A stretch of 64,000 bases of DNA from an uncultured Rhizobiaceae group bacterium (GTDB lineage Bacteria > Pseudomonadota > Alphaproteobacteria > Rhizobiales > Rhizobiaceae): positions 1-64,000 of the forward strand of contig CANMVS010000008.1 in the NCBI GenBank assembly GCA_947501445.1, given 5' to 3'. Numbering within the stretch: position 1 is the first letter of the stretch; every line of letters starts with the position of its first letter. A program made the position numbers and the translations under genes. A model generated the notes under the pieces. The model saw only the letters and a program-made list of their open reading frames with translations. It did not search any database and had not been told where the DNA came from. Shown in pieces: positions 52,435-61,049 of the stretch.

Positions 52435-53193
52435 TTACTCAACCGACAGCTCGCGTGCCATCTGCGCCAGTCGAGCCAGTTTCGGTGCAAGGTTTTCTGT
52501 ATCCTCAAGCGGTGTGTCGAATTCAATACGACAGGTTCGATCGCCGCTCATAAGGTCAATGCCGGCAACATCGATAGTACTGATGCGCCATGTTCCCGTT
52601 TTTTCTCCCGCAAGCGCCTTTGCATAGACGGCCACGGCATCTGCATGGTCATCATTCATATGTGCAACTGCGCTTTCCTCTATTTGGGCGAGCGCCTCGA
52701 TAATGGTCGAATTGATCAGAATATCACCTGGCACAAGGTGATAGGCCTTGCCAAAACCGCCATTCAGACTGGCCGTGACCGGGCTGAGGCGGAACAGGGA
52801 AAAGTCCGCAAAATCAATATATAAGGCGGCTTTTGGGTGTCGGCGCAAAAAGCGTCCACGCAGGCGCGTGTGATCGCTGGATCCCGGTTCTACGCGCTGT
52901 GCGTGACATTGCAGCGTGACGCGTGGATGCGCAAGTGGATCACCTTTTCCAGGTTCTCCCAGTAGAAGAGAAACCCGTGGATCATGCATCAGTCCGGATG
53001 TATGTTCCGAAAGGCTGGAAACCAGAATGACCGGCGTCCTGTCACTGTCTGTGGCCACGGCGGTGCGACTTGCAAATGGGTGCCCACCGGCGGGAAGAAG
53101 GACTGCAAGCGATCCAAAACGGGCCGTGCTGATCAGTTTTTTTGCAAGCAGGCGGGCCGCATCATCTGTTTGCCGGATCGTCTTATCTGTCAC
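52435..53193 (-). CDS. HugZ-family haem-iron utilisation/PNPOx-like protein
   Basis: 252 residues: split-barrel FMN-fold N-terminal domain (residues 15-160, STARFGSLAVLLPAGGHPFASRTAVATD) followed by a DUF2470-type C-terminus with EESAVAHMNDDHADAVAVYA. This combination is the HugZ arrangement, in which the C-terminal histidines bind haem. Some relatives degrade haem; others are only haem-binding. Start is GTG 53193 with GGGAG upstream. It is the third gene of a run with the CoA racemase and an SDR, 37 bp downstream of the racemase gene. Confidence 0.8.
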   Translation of the reverse strand: MTDKTIRQTDDAARLLAKKLISTARFGSLAVLLPAGGHPFASRTAVATDSDRTPVILVSSLSEHTSGLMHDPRVSLLLGEPGKGDPLAHPRVTLQCHAQRVEPGSSDHTRLRGRFLRRHPKAALYIDFADFSLFRLSPVTASLNGGFGKAYHLVPGDILINSTIIEALAQIEESAVAHMNDDHADAVAVYAKALAGEKTGTWRISTIDVAGIDLMSGDRTCRIEFDTPLEDTENLAPKLARLAQMARELSVE

Positions 53194-53229
53194 CCGTTTC
53201 GCGCTCCCTGATGTATCAGTCGATTGTGT

Positions 53230-54273
53230 TTAACGGTCGTAATATTTCGGTGCTGTGCCCGGCATGACATGACCTGCCAATTGCCCAAAGCTCTTGCGAT
53301 GCTGGTTGTGTGGGTGCAGGGCTGCTTCCTGTGGCGTCAGGACCGGCGTAACGCAGGCATCAAGATGGGCAAACCGCTCAGCCCATGTATCCCGGTTTTG
53401 TGTGCCAAACATGTCACTCAGTACAAGCCGCAATTGTGCCCAGCTGGTCTTGTCATATTGCCTGGACTTCCAGTCCTCGCCAATATCGAGTTCATCGACG
53501 AGCGCTGCAAAGAACTGCGGCTCCAGCGGTGCGACGGCAACATGTTTGCCGTCCGAGGTCTCGTAGGTATCATAAAAAGGGCATCCACCATCGAGCAGAT
53601 TGTCACCGCGCACATCGCCATTCCAAAAACCCGACGCCATGAATGAAAAAATGGGCGTTGCCAGCATCGCTGAGCCCTCGACCATGGACGCATCCAGAAC
53701 CTGGCCTTTGTTACTGATGGATCGCGAAAAAAGCGCAGACAGAATACCCATAAGCAGCATCATGGTGCCACCGCCGTAGTCACCAATCAGATTGAGCGGG
53801 GGGACAGGGGAAGCGTCCTTGCGCCCGATCATTGAAAGAACACCTGACATAGCAATGTAGTTGAGATCGTGGCCGGCGCGCTGCGCCATGGGACCATCCT
53901 GACCATAACCAGTCATACGCGCGTAGATGATGCGCGGATTGATTTTGGCTGTGTCATCGGGACCAAGCAACAGGCGTTCCATGACACCTGGACGGAAACC
54001 TTCTACCAGCACATCAGCCTCGCCGATTAAGTCCAATGCCTGGCGGTGTCCTTCATCGGATTTCAGGTCCAACTGCACGATATCGCGCAATAAAACATCG
54101 CAATTGGTGTCGGGATCAAGAGGCAGGAATAGCGCAGAGCGCCCTTTTGCCTCAATGCGGGTTACCTGCGCGCCAAGACTTGCCAGCAGGTAACAGGCAA
54201 AGGGAGCGGGGCCGAGCCCCGCCATTTCAACAACCTTCAAACCAACCAGAGGTCCGTCCATTGCCCTGTTCAC
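53230..54273 (-). CDS. CaiB/BaiF family alpha-methylacyl-CoA racemase-like protein
   Basis: 347 residues with VEGFRPGVMERLLLGPD, YARMTGYGQDGPMAQRAGHDLNYIAMSGVLSMIG and a late VTPVLTPQEAALHPHN. The AGHDLNY block, with its histidine, is the racemase branch of the class III CoA-transferase family, suggesting epimerisation of 2-methyl-branched acyl-CoAs rather than CoA transfer. Start is GTG 54273 or ATG 54261. It is 6 bp after the SDR gene, so the pair may degrade branched fatty or sterol side-chain acyl-CoAs. Confidence 0.85.
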   Translation of the reverse strand: MNRAMDGPLVGLKVVEMAGLGPAPFACYLLASLGAQVTRIEAKGRSALFLPLDPDTNCDVLLRDIVQLDLKSDEGHRQALDLIGEADVLVEGFRPGVMERLLLGPDDTAKINPRIIYARMTGYGQDGPMAQRAGHDLNYIAMSGVLSMIGRKDASPVPPLNLIGDYGGGTMMLLMGILSALFSRSISNKGQVLDASMVEGSAMLATPIFSFMASGFWNGDVRGDNLLDGGCPFYDTYETSDGKHVAVAPLEPQFFAALVDELDIGEDWKSRQYDKTSWAQLRLVLSDMFGTQNRDTWAERFAHLDACVTPVLTPQEAALHPHNQHRKSFGQLAGHVMPGTAPKYYDR

Positions 54274-54279
54274 CGTTGG

Positions 54280-55041
54280 TTACTTCGGTGCCAGCCGAAT
54301 AGCGCCATCCAGACGGATTGTCTCGCCATTGAGCATTGTATTGTCCAGAATATGCATGACCAGTGATGCATAATCTTCCGGTGTTCCAAGTCGTGAGGGA
54401 TAGGGAACCGAGGCCGCCAGACTGTCCTGTACCTCCTGCGGCATGCCCATCAGCATTGGTGTACCAAAGATACCCGGTGCAATGGTCATGACGCGAATGC
54501 CAAACCGGGCAAGTTCGCGCGCCGCAGGCAGGGCCATGGAATGGATGCCGCCCTTTGATGCAGCGTATGCAGCCTGGCCGATCTGGCCATCGAAGGCTGC
54601 AACGGATGCCGTTGATATGACAACAGCACGTTCATTATCGTCCAATGGATCCAGTTTGGATGCTCTGTCGGCCACAAGACGCATCAGATTGAAAGAACCA
54701 ATCAGATTGACGTTGATGACCCGCGAAAACATCTCAAGATCGTGAGGGCCTTCACGTCCGACTATGCGCCCTGCATTGGCTATACCGGCACAATTGATCA
54801 GTATTCTGGCTTCGCCATGGGCTTTTGCCGCCTCTGCAACAGCCGCTTCAGCCGCCGCTGCACTGGCCACATCACAGGCGATGGCCAAACCACCAATCTC
54901 ATCTGCAACGGCCCTGGCCTGCGCTTCATTGATATCAAGCACTGCAACTTTTGCGCCTGCAGCAGCAAGTGCACGTGCTGTTCCTGCACCTAGGCCCGAT
55001 CCGCCACCAGTAACAATTGCGGCCTGTCCACCAACTTTCAT
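54280..55041 (-). CDS. 3-hydroxyacyl-CoA dehydrogenase type 2-like SDR
   Basis: 253 residues with [16 protein letters not shown] (acid after beta-2, NAD), NCAG and YAASKGG. The long C-terminal [21 protein letters not shown] and [14 protein letters not shown] blocks match the HSD10/HADH2-type short-chain enzymes of fatty-acyl oxidation. The ATG follows GGGAGG. It is the first gene of a three-gene run with the racemase and HugZ-like genes. Confidence 0.88.
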   Translation of the reverse strand: MKVGGQAAIVTGGGSGLGAGTARALAAAGAKVAVLDINEAQARAVADEIGGLAIACDVASAAAAEAAVAEAAKAHGEARILINCAGIANAGRIVGREGPHDLEMFSRVINVNLIGSFNLMRLVADRASKLDPLDDNERAVVISTASVAAFDGQIGQAAYAASKGGIHSMALPAARELARFGIRVMTIAPGIFGTPMLMGMPQEVQDSLAASVPYPSRLGTPEDYASLVMHILDNTMLNGETIRLDGAIRLAPK

Positions 55042-55108
55042 GAAAACCTCCCGTTAAATCTTACAATTACGCGATCTGCACCTTCTTGAGCAGATCAGAA
55101 AATTCGGA

Positions 55109-56170
55109 TTACTGGGTGGCAGACTGCCTGTGGCTGGTCAAGCCCCTGACAACATCCTGAGCTGTGATTGTTCCAACGACTGCACCATTGTCCACAACCC
55201 CGACAGCACCAGGCCGTTTGGCGATGGTGTCGAGAATATCCACCAGCGGTGTGTCCGGTTTGGCTGTTGCAGAGAAATCCCCTTTGACGGCAGCGCCATT
55301 GGATGTGCCGTCTGTCATCACATCACGTGCAACGAGTAGCGATATGGGATTCATATTGGCAACAAAATCGGAGACATATTCATTGGCCGAATTTTTGACA
55401 ATCTCCTGGGGCGTGCCGCATTGCACGATGCGCCCGCCTTCCATTATGGCAATGCGATTACCAATGCGAAATGCTTCATCCAGATCGTGGCTGACAAAGA
55501 TGATGGTTTTTTTGAGCTGCTGCTGTAACTGCAGCAATTCGTCCTGAAGTCGTGTTCGTATCAAAGGGTCGAGTGCGGAAAACGGCTCATCCATCAACAG
55601 CAGTGGTGCACCGGTGGCAAAGGCACGCGCCAGGCCTACCCTTTGCTGCATGCCACCGGACAATTCGTTGACCTTTCGATCCGCCCACTGGCTCAGGCCG
55701 ACAAGTTCCAGTTGTTCAGCCACTTTTTCCTGACGTTTGGCATCCGGCATGCCGGACAGCTCAAGGCCAAAGCCGACGTTGTCGGCTACGGTGCGCCAGG
55801 GAAGCAGGCCAAACTGTTGGAACACCATTGCCACGCGCTCCATGCGCAGACGGCGCAAATCGCGGGCTGAACATCGCTGCGGGTCAACCTGGGTCTTGCC
55901 ATCATCCACCAGCGTTTCACCACGGATGACGGGGTTCAACCCATTGACTGCGCGCAAGAGAGTGGATTTGCCTGAGCCGGAAAGCCCCATCAATACGATA
56001 ATTTCGCCTTCCATGACGTCCAGGGTTGCACCGGCAACACCCAGGATCTGTCGGGTTGCTTTTTGGATTGCTTCACGGCTTTCGCCCTTGTCGACCATGG
56101 GCAGCGCCGATTTGGGATCATTGCCGAATACGATGTCAACATTTTTGAATTGTACGACGGGCTTGTTCAT
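55109..56170 (-). CDS. choV: Choline/betaine ABC transporter ATPase with CBS domain
   Basis: 353 residues: ATPase domain with Walker A GLSGSGKST, signature LSGGMQQRVGLARAF and Walker B LLLMDEPFSALDP. It is followed from about residue 280 by CBS-type sequence (PLVDILDTIAKRPGAVGVVDNGAVVGTITAQDVVRGL). This is the ProV/ChoV layout of quaternary-amine transporters, where the CBS part can sense ionic strength. It overlaps the permease stop by 4 bp (ATGA). Members of this branch in rhizobia take up choline for osmoprotection or degradation. Confidence 0.92.
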   Translation of the reverse strand: MNKPVVQFKNVDIVFGNDPKSALPMVDKGESREAIQKATRQILGVAGATLDVMEGEIIVLMGLSGSGKSTLLRAVNGLNPVIRGETLVDDGKTQVDPQRCSARDLRRLRMERVAMVFQQFGLLPWRTVADNVGFGLELSGMPDAKRQEKVAEQLELVGLSQWADRKVNELSGGMQQRVGLARAFATGAPLLLMDEPFSALDPLIRTRLQDELLQLQQQLKKTIIFVSHDLDEAFRIGNRIAIMEGGRIVQCGTPQEIVKNSANEYVSDFVANMNPISLLVARDVMTDGTSNGAAVKGDFSATAKPDTPLVDILDTIAKRPGAVGVVDNGAVVGTITAQDVVRGLTSHRQSATQ

Positions 56171-57006
56171 GCGTCTTCCTCCCCGGCGCGGAACATGCGG
56201 TCGAGCACTATGGCAACCACAACGATGACAAAACCGGCTTCAAAACCAAGCGCCGTGTTCACCGAGTTCAGGGCCCGCACGACAGGCACACCCAAACCAT
56301 CGGCACCAACCAGTGCGGCGATGACAACCATGGATAAGGACAGCATGATTGTCTGGGTCAGGCCGGCCATGATCTGCGGCATGGCATAGGGTAGTTCAAC
56401 TTTCCAAAGCAGCTGACGTTTGGTGGCACCAAATGCCTGGCCTGCTTCCAACAAAGACTTGGGCGTTGATGAGATACCAAGGTGGGTCAGTCGGATCGGG
56501 GCGGGTATGACAAATATGGCTGTTGCAATGAGGCCCGGCACCATACCTATGCCGAAAAATACAATGGCTGGAATCAGATAGACAAAAGTTGGCAGGGTCT
56601 GCATCAGGTCCAGAATTGGCCGGATGGATGTGTATAATCTTGGCCGGTGTGCTGCCGCAATGCCGATTGGTACACCCACGGCCATACACACCAGACAGGC
56701 TGAAAGCACCAGTGTCAGCGTTTCGGTTGTGCGTTCCCAATAGCCCTGATTGACAATAAACAGCAGGCTGATGGCGACAAATATGGCGGTGCCAATGGAC
56801 CGTCTGATGAGATATGCCAGCGCTACAAATACGACAATGACCAGCAAGGTGGGTGGTGTTTGCAAAACCCACAATATTGCGTCGATGGCTGTCTCAAGGC
56901 CGTTGCCAAGGCCATCAAAGAACCAGCCACCATTATCTGTCAACCAGTCAACAGCAGCCTTTGACCACTTGCCAATGGGTAATTTGTGTTCCGTAAGCCA
57001 ATCCAT
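56167..57006 (-). CDS. choW: Choline/betaine ABC transporter permease
   Basis: 279 residues with the ProW/ChoW features: a long hydrophilic N-terminus, six or seven membrane segments, RPILDLMQTLPTFVYLIPAIVFFGIGMVPG and the EAA loop EAGQAFGATKRQLLWKVELPYAMPQIMAGL. AGGGACC precedes the ATG. A strong terminator lies between this gene and the binding-protein gene upstream, so some of its expression must come by read-through or from a promoter of its own. Confidence 0.92.
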   Translation of the reverse strand: MDWLTEHKLPIGKWSKAAVDWLTDNGGWFFDGLGNGLETAIDAILWVLQTPPTLLVIVVFVALAYLIRRSIGTAIFVAISLLFIVNQGYWERTTETLTLVLSACLVCMAVGVPIGIAAAHRPRLYTSIRPILDLMQTLPTFVYLIPAIVFFGIGMVPGLIATAIFVIPAPIRLTHLGISSTPKSLLEAGQAFGATKRQLLWKVELPYAMPQIMAGLTQTIMLSLSMVVIAALVGADGLGVPVVRALNSVNTALGFEAGFVIVVVAIVLDRMFRAGEEDA

Positions 57007-57087
57007 GCCGGTCCCTCATTTGATAGCACCCGATGAAGCCCAATTTGGATGCATGTTGCAACCATGTCATTCGGGTTGTCAGGCAAG

Positions 57088-57122
57088 AAAAAACCGCCCC
57101 GGCAGTGTCGGGGCGGTTTTTT
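57088..57122 (-). terminator. Intra-operon terminator between choX and choW
   Basis: A 10-bp GC-rich stem AACCGCCCCG / CGGGGCGGTT with a 7-nt loop, ended by TTTTTTCTT on the minus strand. It lies 12 bp after the choX stop and 81 bp before choW, so it should lower permease and ATPase expression relative to the binding protein. The + strand also ends in a T run. Confidence 0.9.
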
Positions 57123-57133
57123 ATTGCGTCAGT

Positions 57134-58078
57134 TCAAAGGCCGAGGCTTGATTTGACAGCGCTCATGCCATCACCACCATCAACGGTCGTTACACCCGCC
57201 AACCATGCTTCGAGCACTTCCGGATGGGCTTTCAACCAGGCCTTGGCGGCCTTCGAGGGTTCTTCGCCATCATCAAGAATGGCACCCATGATTTCATTTT
57301 CCATGGCAAGAGAAAACTCGAGGTTTTTCAGCAGCGCACCAACATTGGTGCATTCTTCAACATAGCCCTTGCGGACATTGGTGAACACAGAGGCACCGCC
57401 GTAGTCGGGACCAAATTGCTCATCGCCACCTGCAAGATAGGTCAGATCAAAATTGGCGTTCATTGGATGAGGAGCCCAGCCAAGAAATACGATCGGCTTG
57501 TCGCGTTTATCTTCGCGTGAAACCTGCGCAAGCATGCCCTGTTCAGATGATTCCACCAGTTCAAATCCTTTGAGACCAAAGGCGTCTGACGAAATCATGT
57601 CCAAAATGATGCGGTTTCCATCATTGCCAGGTTCGATGCCATAAATCTTGTTATCAAGTGCATCTGCCTGGGCTACGATTTTTTCAAAACTGTCGATGCC
57701 CAGCTTTGCGCCAGCTGCATTGGTTGCCAATGTGTATTTGGCACCGGAGAGATTTTCGCGGACGGTCTCGACGGAACCGTCTTCGCGGTAGGGGGCCAGA
57801 TCAGCTTCCATCGTTGGCATCCAGTTGCCAAGGAAGATATCAATATCGCCCTTTTTCAAAGACGTGTAGGTAACCGGCACGGATAGCAATTTGATGTCTG
57901 TCTTATAACCAAGTGCATCCAGAACAGATGTTGTCGCAGCTGTTGTTGCTGTGATATCGGTCCAGCCCACATCCGAAAAATTGACGGTTTTGCAACTGTC
58001 CGGTTCAGCGGCCATTGCCGGTGCCGCCAGGGCTGCCGAAAGAGCCAGTGCGAGTAGCGGTGTTTTAATGGATGTCAT
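57134..58078 (-). CDS. choX: Choline/betaine periplasmic binding protein
   Basis: 314 residues with a signal peptide (LLALALSAALAAPAMAAEP, cleaved near residue 23) and OpuAC/ProX-type fold. It has VNFSDVGWTDITATTAATTSVLDALGY at the N-terminus, LKKGDIDIFLGNWMPTMEADLAPY, PIVFLGWAPHPMN and the tryptophan- and tyrosine-bearing segments that form an aromatic cage around the trimethylammonium group. This is the ChoX type of rhizobia. It has a strong purine-rich leader and is divergent from betI, with a BetI-like dyad between. Confidence 0.92.
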   Translation of the reverse strand: MTSIKTPLLALALSAALAAPAMAAEPDSCKTVNFSDVGWTDITATTAATTSVLDALGYKTDIKLLSVPVTYTSLKKGDIDIFLGNWMPTMEADLAPYREDGSVETVRENLSGAKYTLATNAAGAKLGIDSFEKIVAQADALDNKIYGIEPGNDGNRIILDMISSDAFGLKGFELVESSEQGMLAQVSREDKRDKPIVFLGWAPHPMNANFDLTYLAGGDEQFGPDYGGASVFTNVRKGYVEECTNVGALLKNLEFSLAMENEIMGAILDDGEEPSKAAKAWLKAHPEVLEAWLAGVTTVDGGDGMSAVKSSLGL

Positions 58079-58158
58079 TGAGGACCCCCCTTGAAATTAT
58101 GTTTCAATTGTTTGCTGCCTATATCGCGCCATAAGTTTCATGATTTTGCAAGCTTTTA

Positions 58159-58174
58159 TTGAATGATTGTTCAA
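58159..58174. promoter_or_regulatory. BetI-type operator
   Basis: TTGAATGATTGTTCAA is an imperfect dyad (TTGAA/TTCAA arms) between divergent choX and betI, just where the choline-sensing repressor would bind to control both. Confidence 0.6.
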
Positions 58175-58243
58175 AATAAAGTGGTTTTTTACCACAATCT
58201 ATGGCCCAATAGCGACCAGGCGTGAGCATGTTGAGGGGAACAG

Positions 58244-58843
58244 ATGCCAAAAATCGGAATGGAACCCATTCGCAGGAAGTCGCTTGTTGAAGCCGCCATA
58301 TCTGCTATTCATGCCCGCGGATCGCTTGATATTACCATACGCGACATAGCTGAACGGGCAGGGGTCTCTCAAGGTCTCGCACATCATTACTTTGCCAGCA
58401 AGGACGCACTTATTGTGTCAGCGATGCGTTATCTGTTGACTGAATATGGCAAGCAGGTGCGTTCCGAGATGAAAAAAGCCAATGCGCCAAGGCAACGGGT
58501 ATCAGCGATCATAAATGCCAGCCTTGGCAGCGATCAGTTTCGTCCCGAAACTGTTTCAGTATGGCTGGTCTTTTATGTACATGCACAGGTTTCAAGTGAC
58601 GCGCACGCCTTGTTGACAGTCTACGCCCGCCGTCTCAGTTCGAACCTGATTTACAATTTGAGGCCTTTGATCGGTGAGCAGGCACCCATGGTCGCCGAGG
58701 GTATCGCATCCATGATTGACGGGCTTTACATCAGAAAGGCTCTGGGTAGTTTCAAAGGTGATTTGTCTGCGCGCAATCTGGTGGAAGATTATGTTGAACA
58801 GCAGATGACAGCCCGGCCTGTGGGAGGTAACCCATTGCCATGA
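58244..58843 (+). CDS. betI: TetR-family choline-responsive repressor BetI
   Basis: 199 residues beginning MPKIGMEPIRRKSLVEAAI, which is close to the BetI N-terminal signature. The HTH is GSLDITIRDIAERAGVSQGLAHHYFASKDALI, and the C-terminal domain has SVWLVFYVHAQVSSDAHALLTVYARRLSSNL. It represses glycine-betaine synthesis and choline uptake genes and is released by choline. It is divergent from choX, but no betA/betB genes follow within the window. Confidence 0.92.
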   Translation: MPKIGMEPIRRKSLVEAAISAIHARGSLDITIRDIAERAGVSQGLAHHYFASKDALIVSAMRYLLTEYGKQVRSEMKKANAPRQRVSAIINASLGSDQFRPETVSVWLVFYVHAQVSSDAHALLTVYARRLSSNLIYNLRPLIGEQAPMVAEGIASMIDGLYIRKALGSFKGDLSARNLVEDYVEQQMTARPVGGNPLP

Positions 58844-59053
58844 ACCGACCGGTGGACAGCTGAAACTGGCAAATGCTTCATCCAGGCAGAGATTGACAGC
58901 AGTCGCTGTATTGCCACCGCAACATGATATGTTTGTAATGAAATGGGGCTTTAACTTAACCGGCTGATGCACCAGATGTTGATAGCATGCTTGTGTTTGA
59001 GGCCTCCGCAACAAATTGTGTGGTCCAACAAAGCTCAACAGGGAATTAAGAAA

Positions 59054-59191
59054 ATGCCAAATCAAATGGAAAACAAAAGCAACAGGCCGTCGCCTGAAGA
59101 CATGAAGCCAGCCGAAGTGAGTAAGGAAGACCTGAAACAGGTTTCCGGTGGTGCAAAGCCTGTTGCTGTAAACAGACAAATTACGGATTAG
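59054..59191 (+). CDS. Small peptide with a double-glycine (GG) leader, RiPP/bacteriocin-like
   Basis: A 45-residue peptide from ATG 59054, behind AGGGAA. Residues 1-33 form a hydrophilic leader ending in EVSKEDLKQVSGG, which matches the leader pattern of class II bacteriocin and related precursors (L-x-x-V-S-G-G, cut after GG by C39 peptidase-ABC transporters). The remaining 12 residues, AKPVAVNRQITD, would be the released core. They lack cysteines and hydrophobicity, so it does not look like a pore-former. No C39 transporter, modification enzyme or immunity gene is nearby. An in-frame ATG upstream at 58967 gives a longer but unlikely protein. The stop overlaps a repeat copy. Confidence 0.55.
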   Translation: MPNQMENKSNRPSPEDMKPAEVSKEDLKQVSGGAKPVAVNRQITD

Positions 59192-59291
59192 AGCAATTCA
59201 TGTTTTGACGGAATCGGCAAAACCTGAATGCGTCAACAAAATCAAAGGTCGACACCGTTGTCCCGTTTCTGACAAAACGTGAAACGGTCCA
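59190..59291 (-). repeat. Dispersed double-hairpin repeat, copy 8
   Basis: Reverse copy starting within the TAG stop of the small GG peptide. The inner stem ATTCATGTTTTG / CAAAACCTGAAT has one mismatch; the outer stem CCGTTTC / GAAACGG is perfect. Confidence 0.9.
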
Positions 59292-59504
59292 GATTGCGAA
59301 AAACCTTCAGCTTCCGTTGTGCTGGCATATGGGTATTCATTTGCATCATAGCGGGAAGGGCGGAAGACAGCGCATATTCAGCCGGTCTGAATTCGCCTTC
59401 ACAGCGAACGGTTGCGAAAAGCTGTGGGGAAGGGTAATGAAATCATGAGGGGATCGAGGGGATCGATTCCCTGTGTTTTTAATCTAAGTTATTGATTTTA
59501 TTGA
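59192..59504. other. Intergenic region before thymidine kinase
   Basis: 313 bp, the first third being repeat copy 8. The rest holds a tandem 9-bp duplication AGGGGATCG (59448-59465) and an AT-rich stretch before tdk. No coding ORF or terminator was seen. Confidence 0.5.
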
Positions 59505-60086
59505 ATGGCAAAGCTTTATTTCAGCTATTCGGCAATGAATGCCGGTAAATCCACGCTGCTGCTGCAAGCGTCCTATAATTACCGTGAACGCGGAATGCAC
59601 ACATTGCTTTTCATTGCGGCACTGGATGACCGCGCCGGCAATGGCAAAATCGGCTCGCGCATCGGGCTTGACTGTGAAGCCATTCCCTTTGGTGGCGATG
59701 ATGATCTTTTTGAACATATCCGCCGCGAGCAGGAAGACCGTGATATTGCCTGCGTGTTTGTTGATGAAGCCCAGTTCATGAGTGAAGATCAGGTTTGGCA
59801 ACTGGCGCGCACAGTTGATCGGCTGGGTATTCCTGTGATGGCCTATGGGTTACGCACTGATTTTCAGGGGCAGTTGTTTCCCGGATCACGGGCTTTGCTG
59901 GCCATCGCAGATACGTTGCGTGAAATCAGAACAATCTGCACCTGCGGTCGCAAGGCAACAATGGTCTTGCGTCTGGGGGAAAATGGTAAGCCGTTGAAGG
60001 ATGGTGCCCAGATTGTCGTTGGCGGTAACGACAAATATGTGTCTGTTTGTCGTCGGCACTGGGACGAAGCGATGGCTGAATTTTAG
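59505..60086 (+). CDS. tdk: Thymidine kinase (type II)
   Basis: 193 residues. P-loop SAMNAGKST (residues 9-17), DEAQFM (catalytic and metal site), ATMVLRLGENGKP, and zinc ligands Cys145, Cys147, Cys182 and His185 (ICTCG and CRRHW) mark the tetrameric type II TK. It phosphorylates thymidine with ATP for salvage. The ribosome binding site is weak. It is monocistronic, with cytochrome c following at 154 bp. Confidence 0.95.
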   Translation: MAKLYFSYSAMNAGKSTLLLQASYNYRERGMHTLLFIAALDDRAGNGKIGSRIGLDCEAIPFGGDDDLFEHIRREQEDRDIACVFVDEAQFMSEDQVWQLARTVDRLGIPVMAYGLRTDFQGQLFPGSRALLAIADTLREIRTICTCGRKATMVLRLGENGKPLKDGAQIVVGGNDKYVSVCRRHWDEAMAEF

Positions 60087-60239
60087 CCTTTTCAGCAGGA
60101 TTGCATAGCTGAACCTGTGCGTCATATTGCCGTTTAGAACCATTTCAGGGTAGACGAGGCGGCACTGAAAAAGCCATAAATGCCTGTATAAATGCGGATT
60201 GGGTTCATTGGGCATTATAAATTGGAGAGGTCAAACCAT

Positions 60240-60623
60240 ATGCGAGTTCTAGCAGCAGCCTGTATCACATTGGGAATTCTTGCATCTCCGGCACTTGCCG
60301 AGGGTGATGCAACAAAGGGCGCCAAAGTGTTCAGAAAATGCAAGGCATGCCACACGGCAACCGAAGAGAAGAACAAGATCGGCCCCTCGCTGGTCGGCAT
60401 CGTTGATCGGCCTGTGGCGACAGTTGAAGGCTTTAAATATTCCAAGGCCATGAAAGAATTTGGCGCTGAGGGAAATGACTGGAACGCAGAGACATTGGCG
60501 CTTTACCTCAAAAAGCCAAAGGCTTTGGTGAAAAAGACATCCATGGCGTTTGCCGGTCTTAAAAAAGATGATGATATCATCAATATCATTGCCTATTTGC
60601 AGGATCCATCCGCCGCCAATTAA
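60240..60623 (+). CDS. Periplasmic class I c-type cytochrome
   Basis: 127 residues: signal peptide (LAEGD, cleavage near residue 20), haem site CKACH (Cys34, Cys37, His38), a GPSLVGIVDRP loop and axial Met102 in KTSMAF, then an IIAYLQD helix. This is the mitochondrial-like cytochrome c-550/c2 form of alphaproteobacteria, an electron carrier to oxidases. The ATG at 60240 is chosen because GGAGAGG precedes it and the signal peptide begins there. A terminator follows at 60644-60670. Confidence 0.92.
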   Translation: MRVLAAACITLGILASPALAEGDATKGAKVFRKCKACHTATEEKNKIGPSLVGIVDRPVATVEGFKYSKAMKEFGAEGNDWNAETLALYLKKPKALVKKTSMAFAGLKKDDDIINIIAYLQDPSAAN

Positions 60624-60643
60624 GGCGGGATGATTTGGTTTTT

Positions 60644-60670
60644 AAAAAACGCGCCAGATGGCGTGTTTTT
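60644..60670 (+). terminator. Rho-independent terminator after cytochrome c
   Basis: Stem ACGCGCC / GGCGTGT (one G-U pair) around AGAT, flanked by A and T runs (AAAAAA before and TTTTT after), 21 bp after the stop. Confidence 0.85.
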
Positions 60671-60694
60671 GTTGGGCCGCAACGCGCCCTATCT

Positions 60695-60797
60695 GGAGCA
60701 AGTCAGGTTTTGACGGGTACGGCAAAACCTGACTGCATCAACAAAATCAAAAGCCGACACCGTTATTCCGTTTCTGACAAAACGTGAAACGGCCTGG
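60695..60797 (-). repeat. Dispersed double-hairpin repeat, copy 9
   Basis: Reverse copy. Its inner stem is AGTCAGGTTTTG / CAAAACCTGACT: compared with the consensus ATTCAGG / CCTGAAT, a T-to-G change on one arm is matched by an A-to-C change on the other, so the base pair is kept. Outer stem CCGTTTC / GAAACGG is perfect. Confidence 0.9.
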
Positions 60798-61049
60798 ACA
60801 GGTTTGCCTGTGCGGGGATTTTTGCGTTTTTGCACCCGCATTGCCTTCACAAATCTCCTATTCGCGATCGCAAGACTTGTAGTGAAAGCAGAAAAACACA
60901 ACATGCTCTTTATCGAAGGTCACCTGGCCCGATGGGATGAGTCTTGGCATCAACGTGCCCGTCCTGTAATTGATCTGAGTGGATGGTCTGACATCGCTCA
61001 GCATTCTTGCTGGTGCTGACTGTCGGAAAAGAAAACACAGGGGAAAACA

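Larger units (their letters stand above)
60624..61049. other. Intergenic region between cytochrome c and the coiled-coil operon
   Basis: 426 bp holding the cytochrome terminator, repeat copy 9 and then about 250 bp with no recognised gene. An AGGGG ribosome binding site lies at the right edge for the gene at 61050. Confidence 0.5.

Noticed and set aside
59448-59465. Tandem 9-bp duplication AGGGGATCG before tdk
   Set aside because: Two copies of nine bases are too little to claim a repeat element or an operator.
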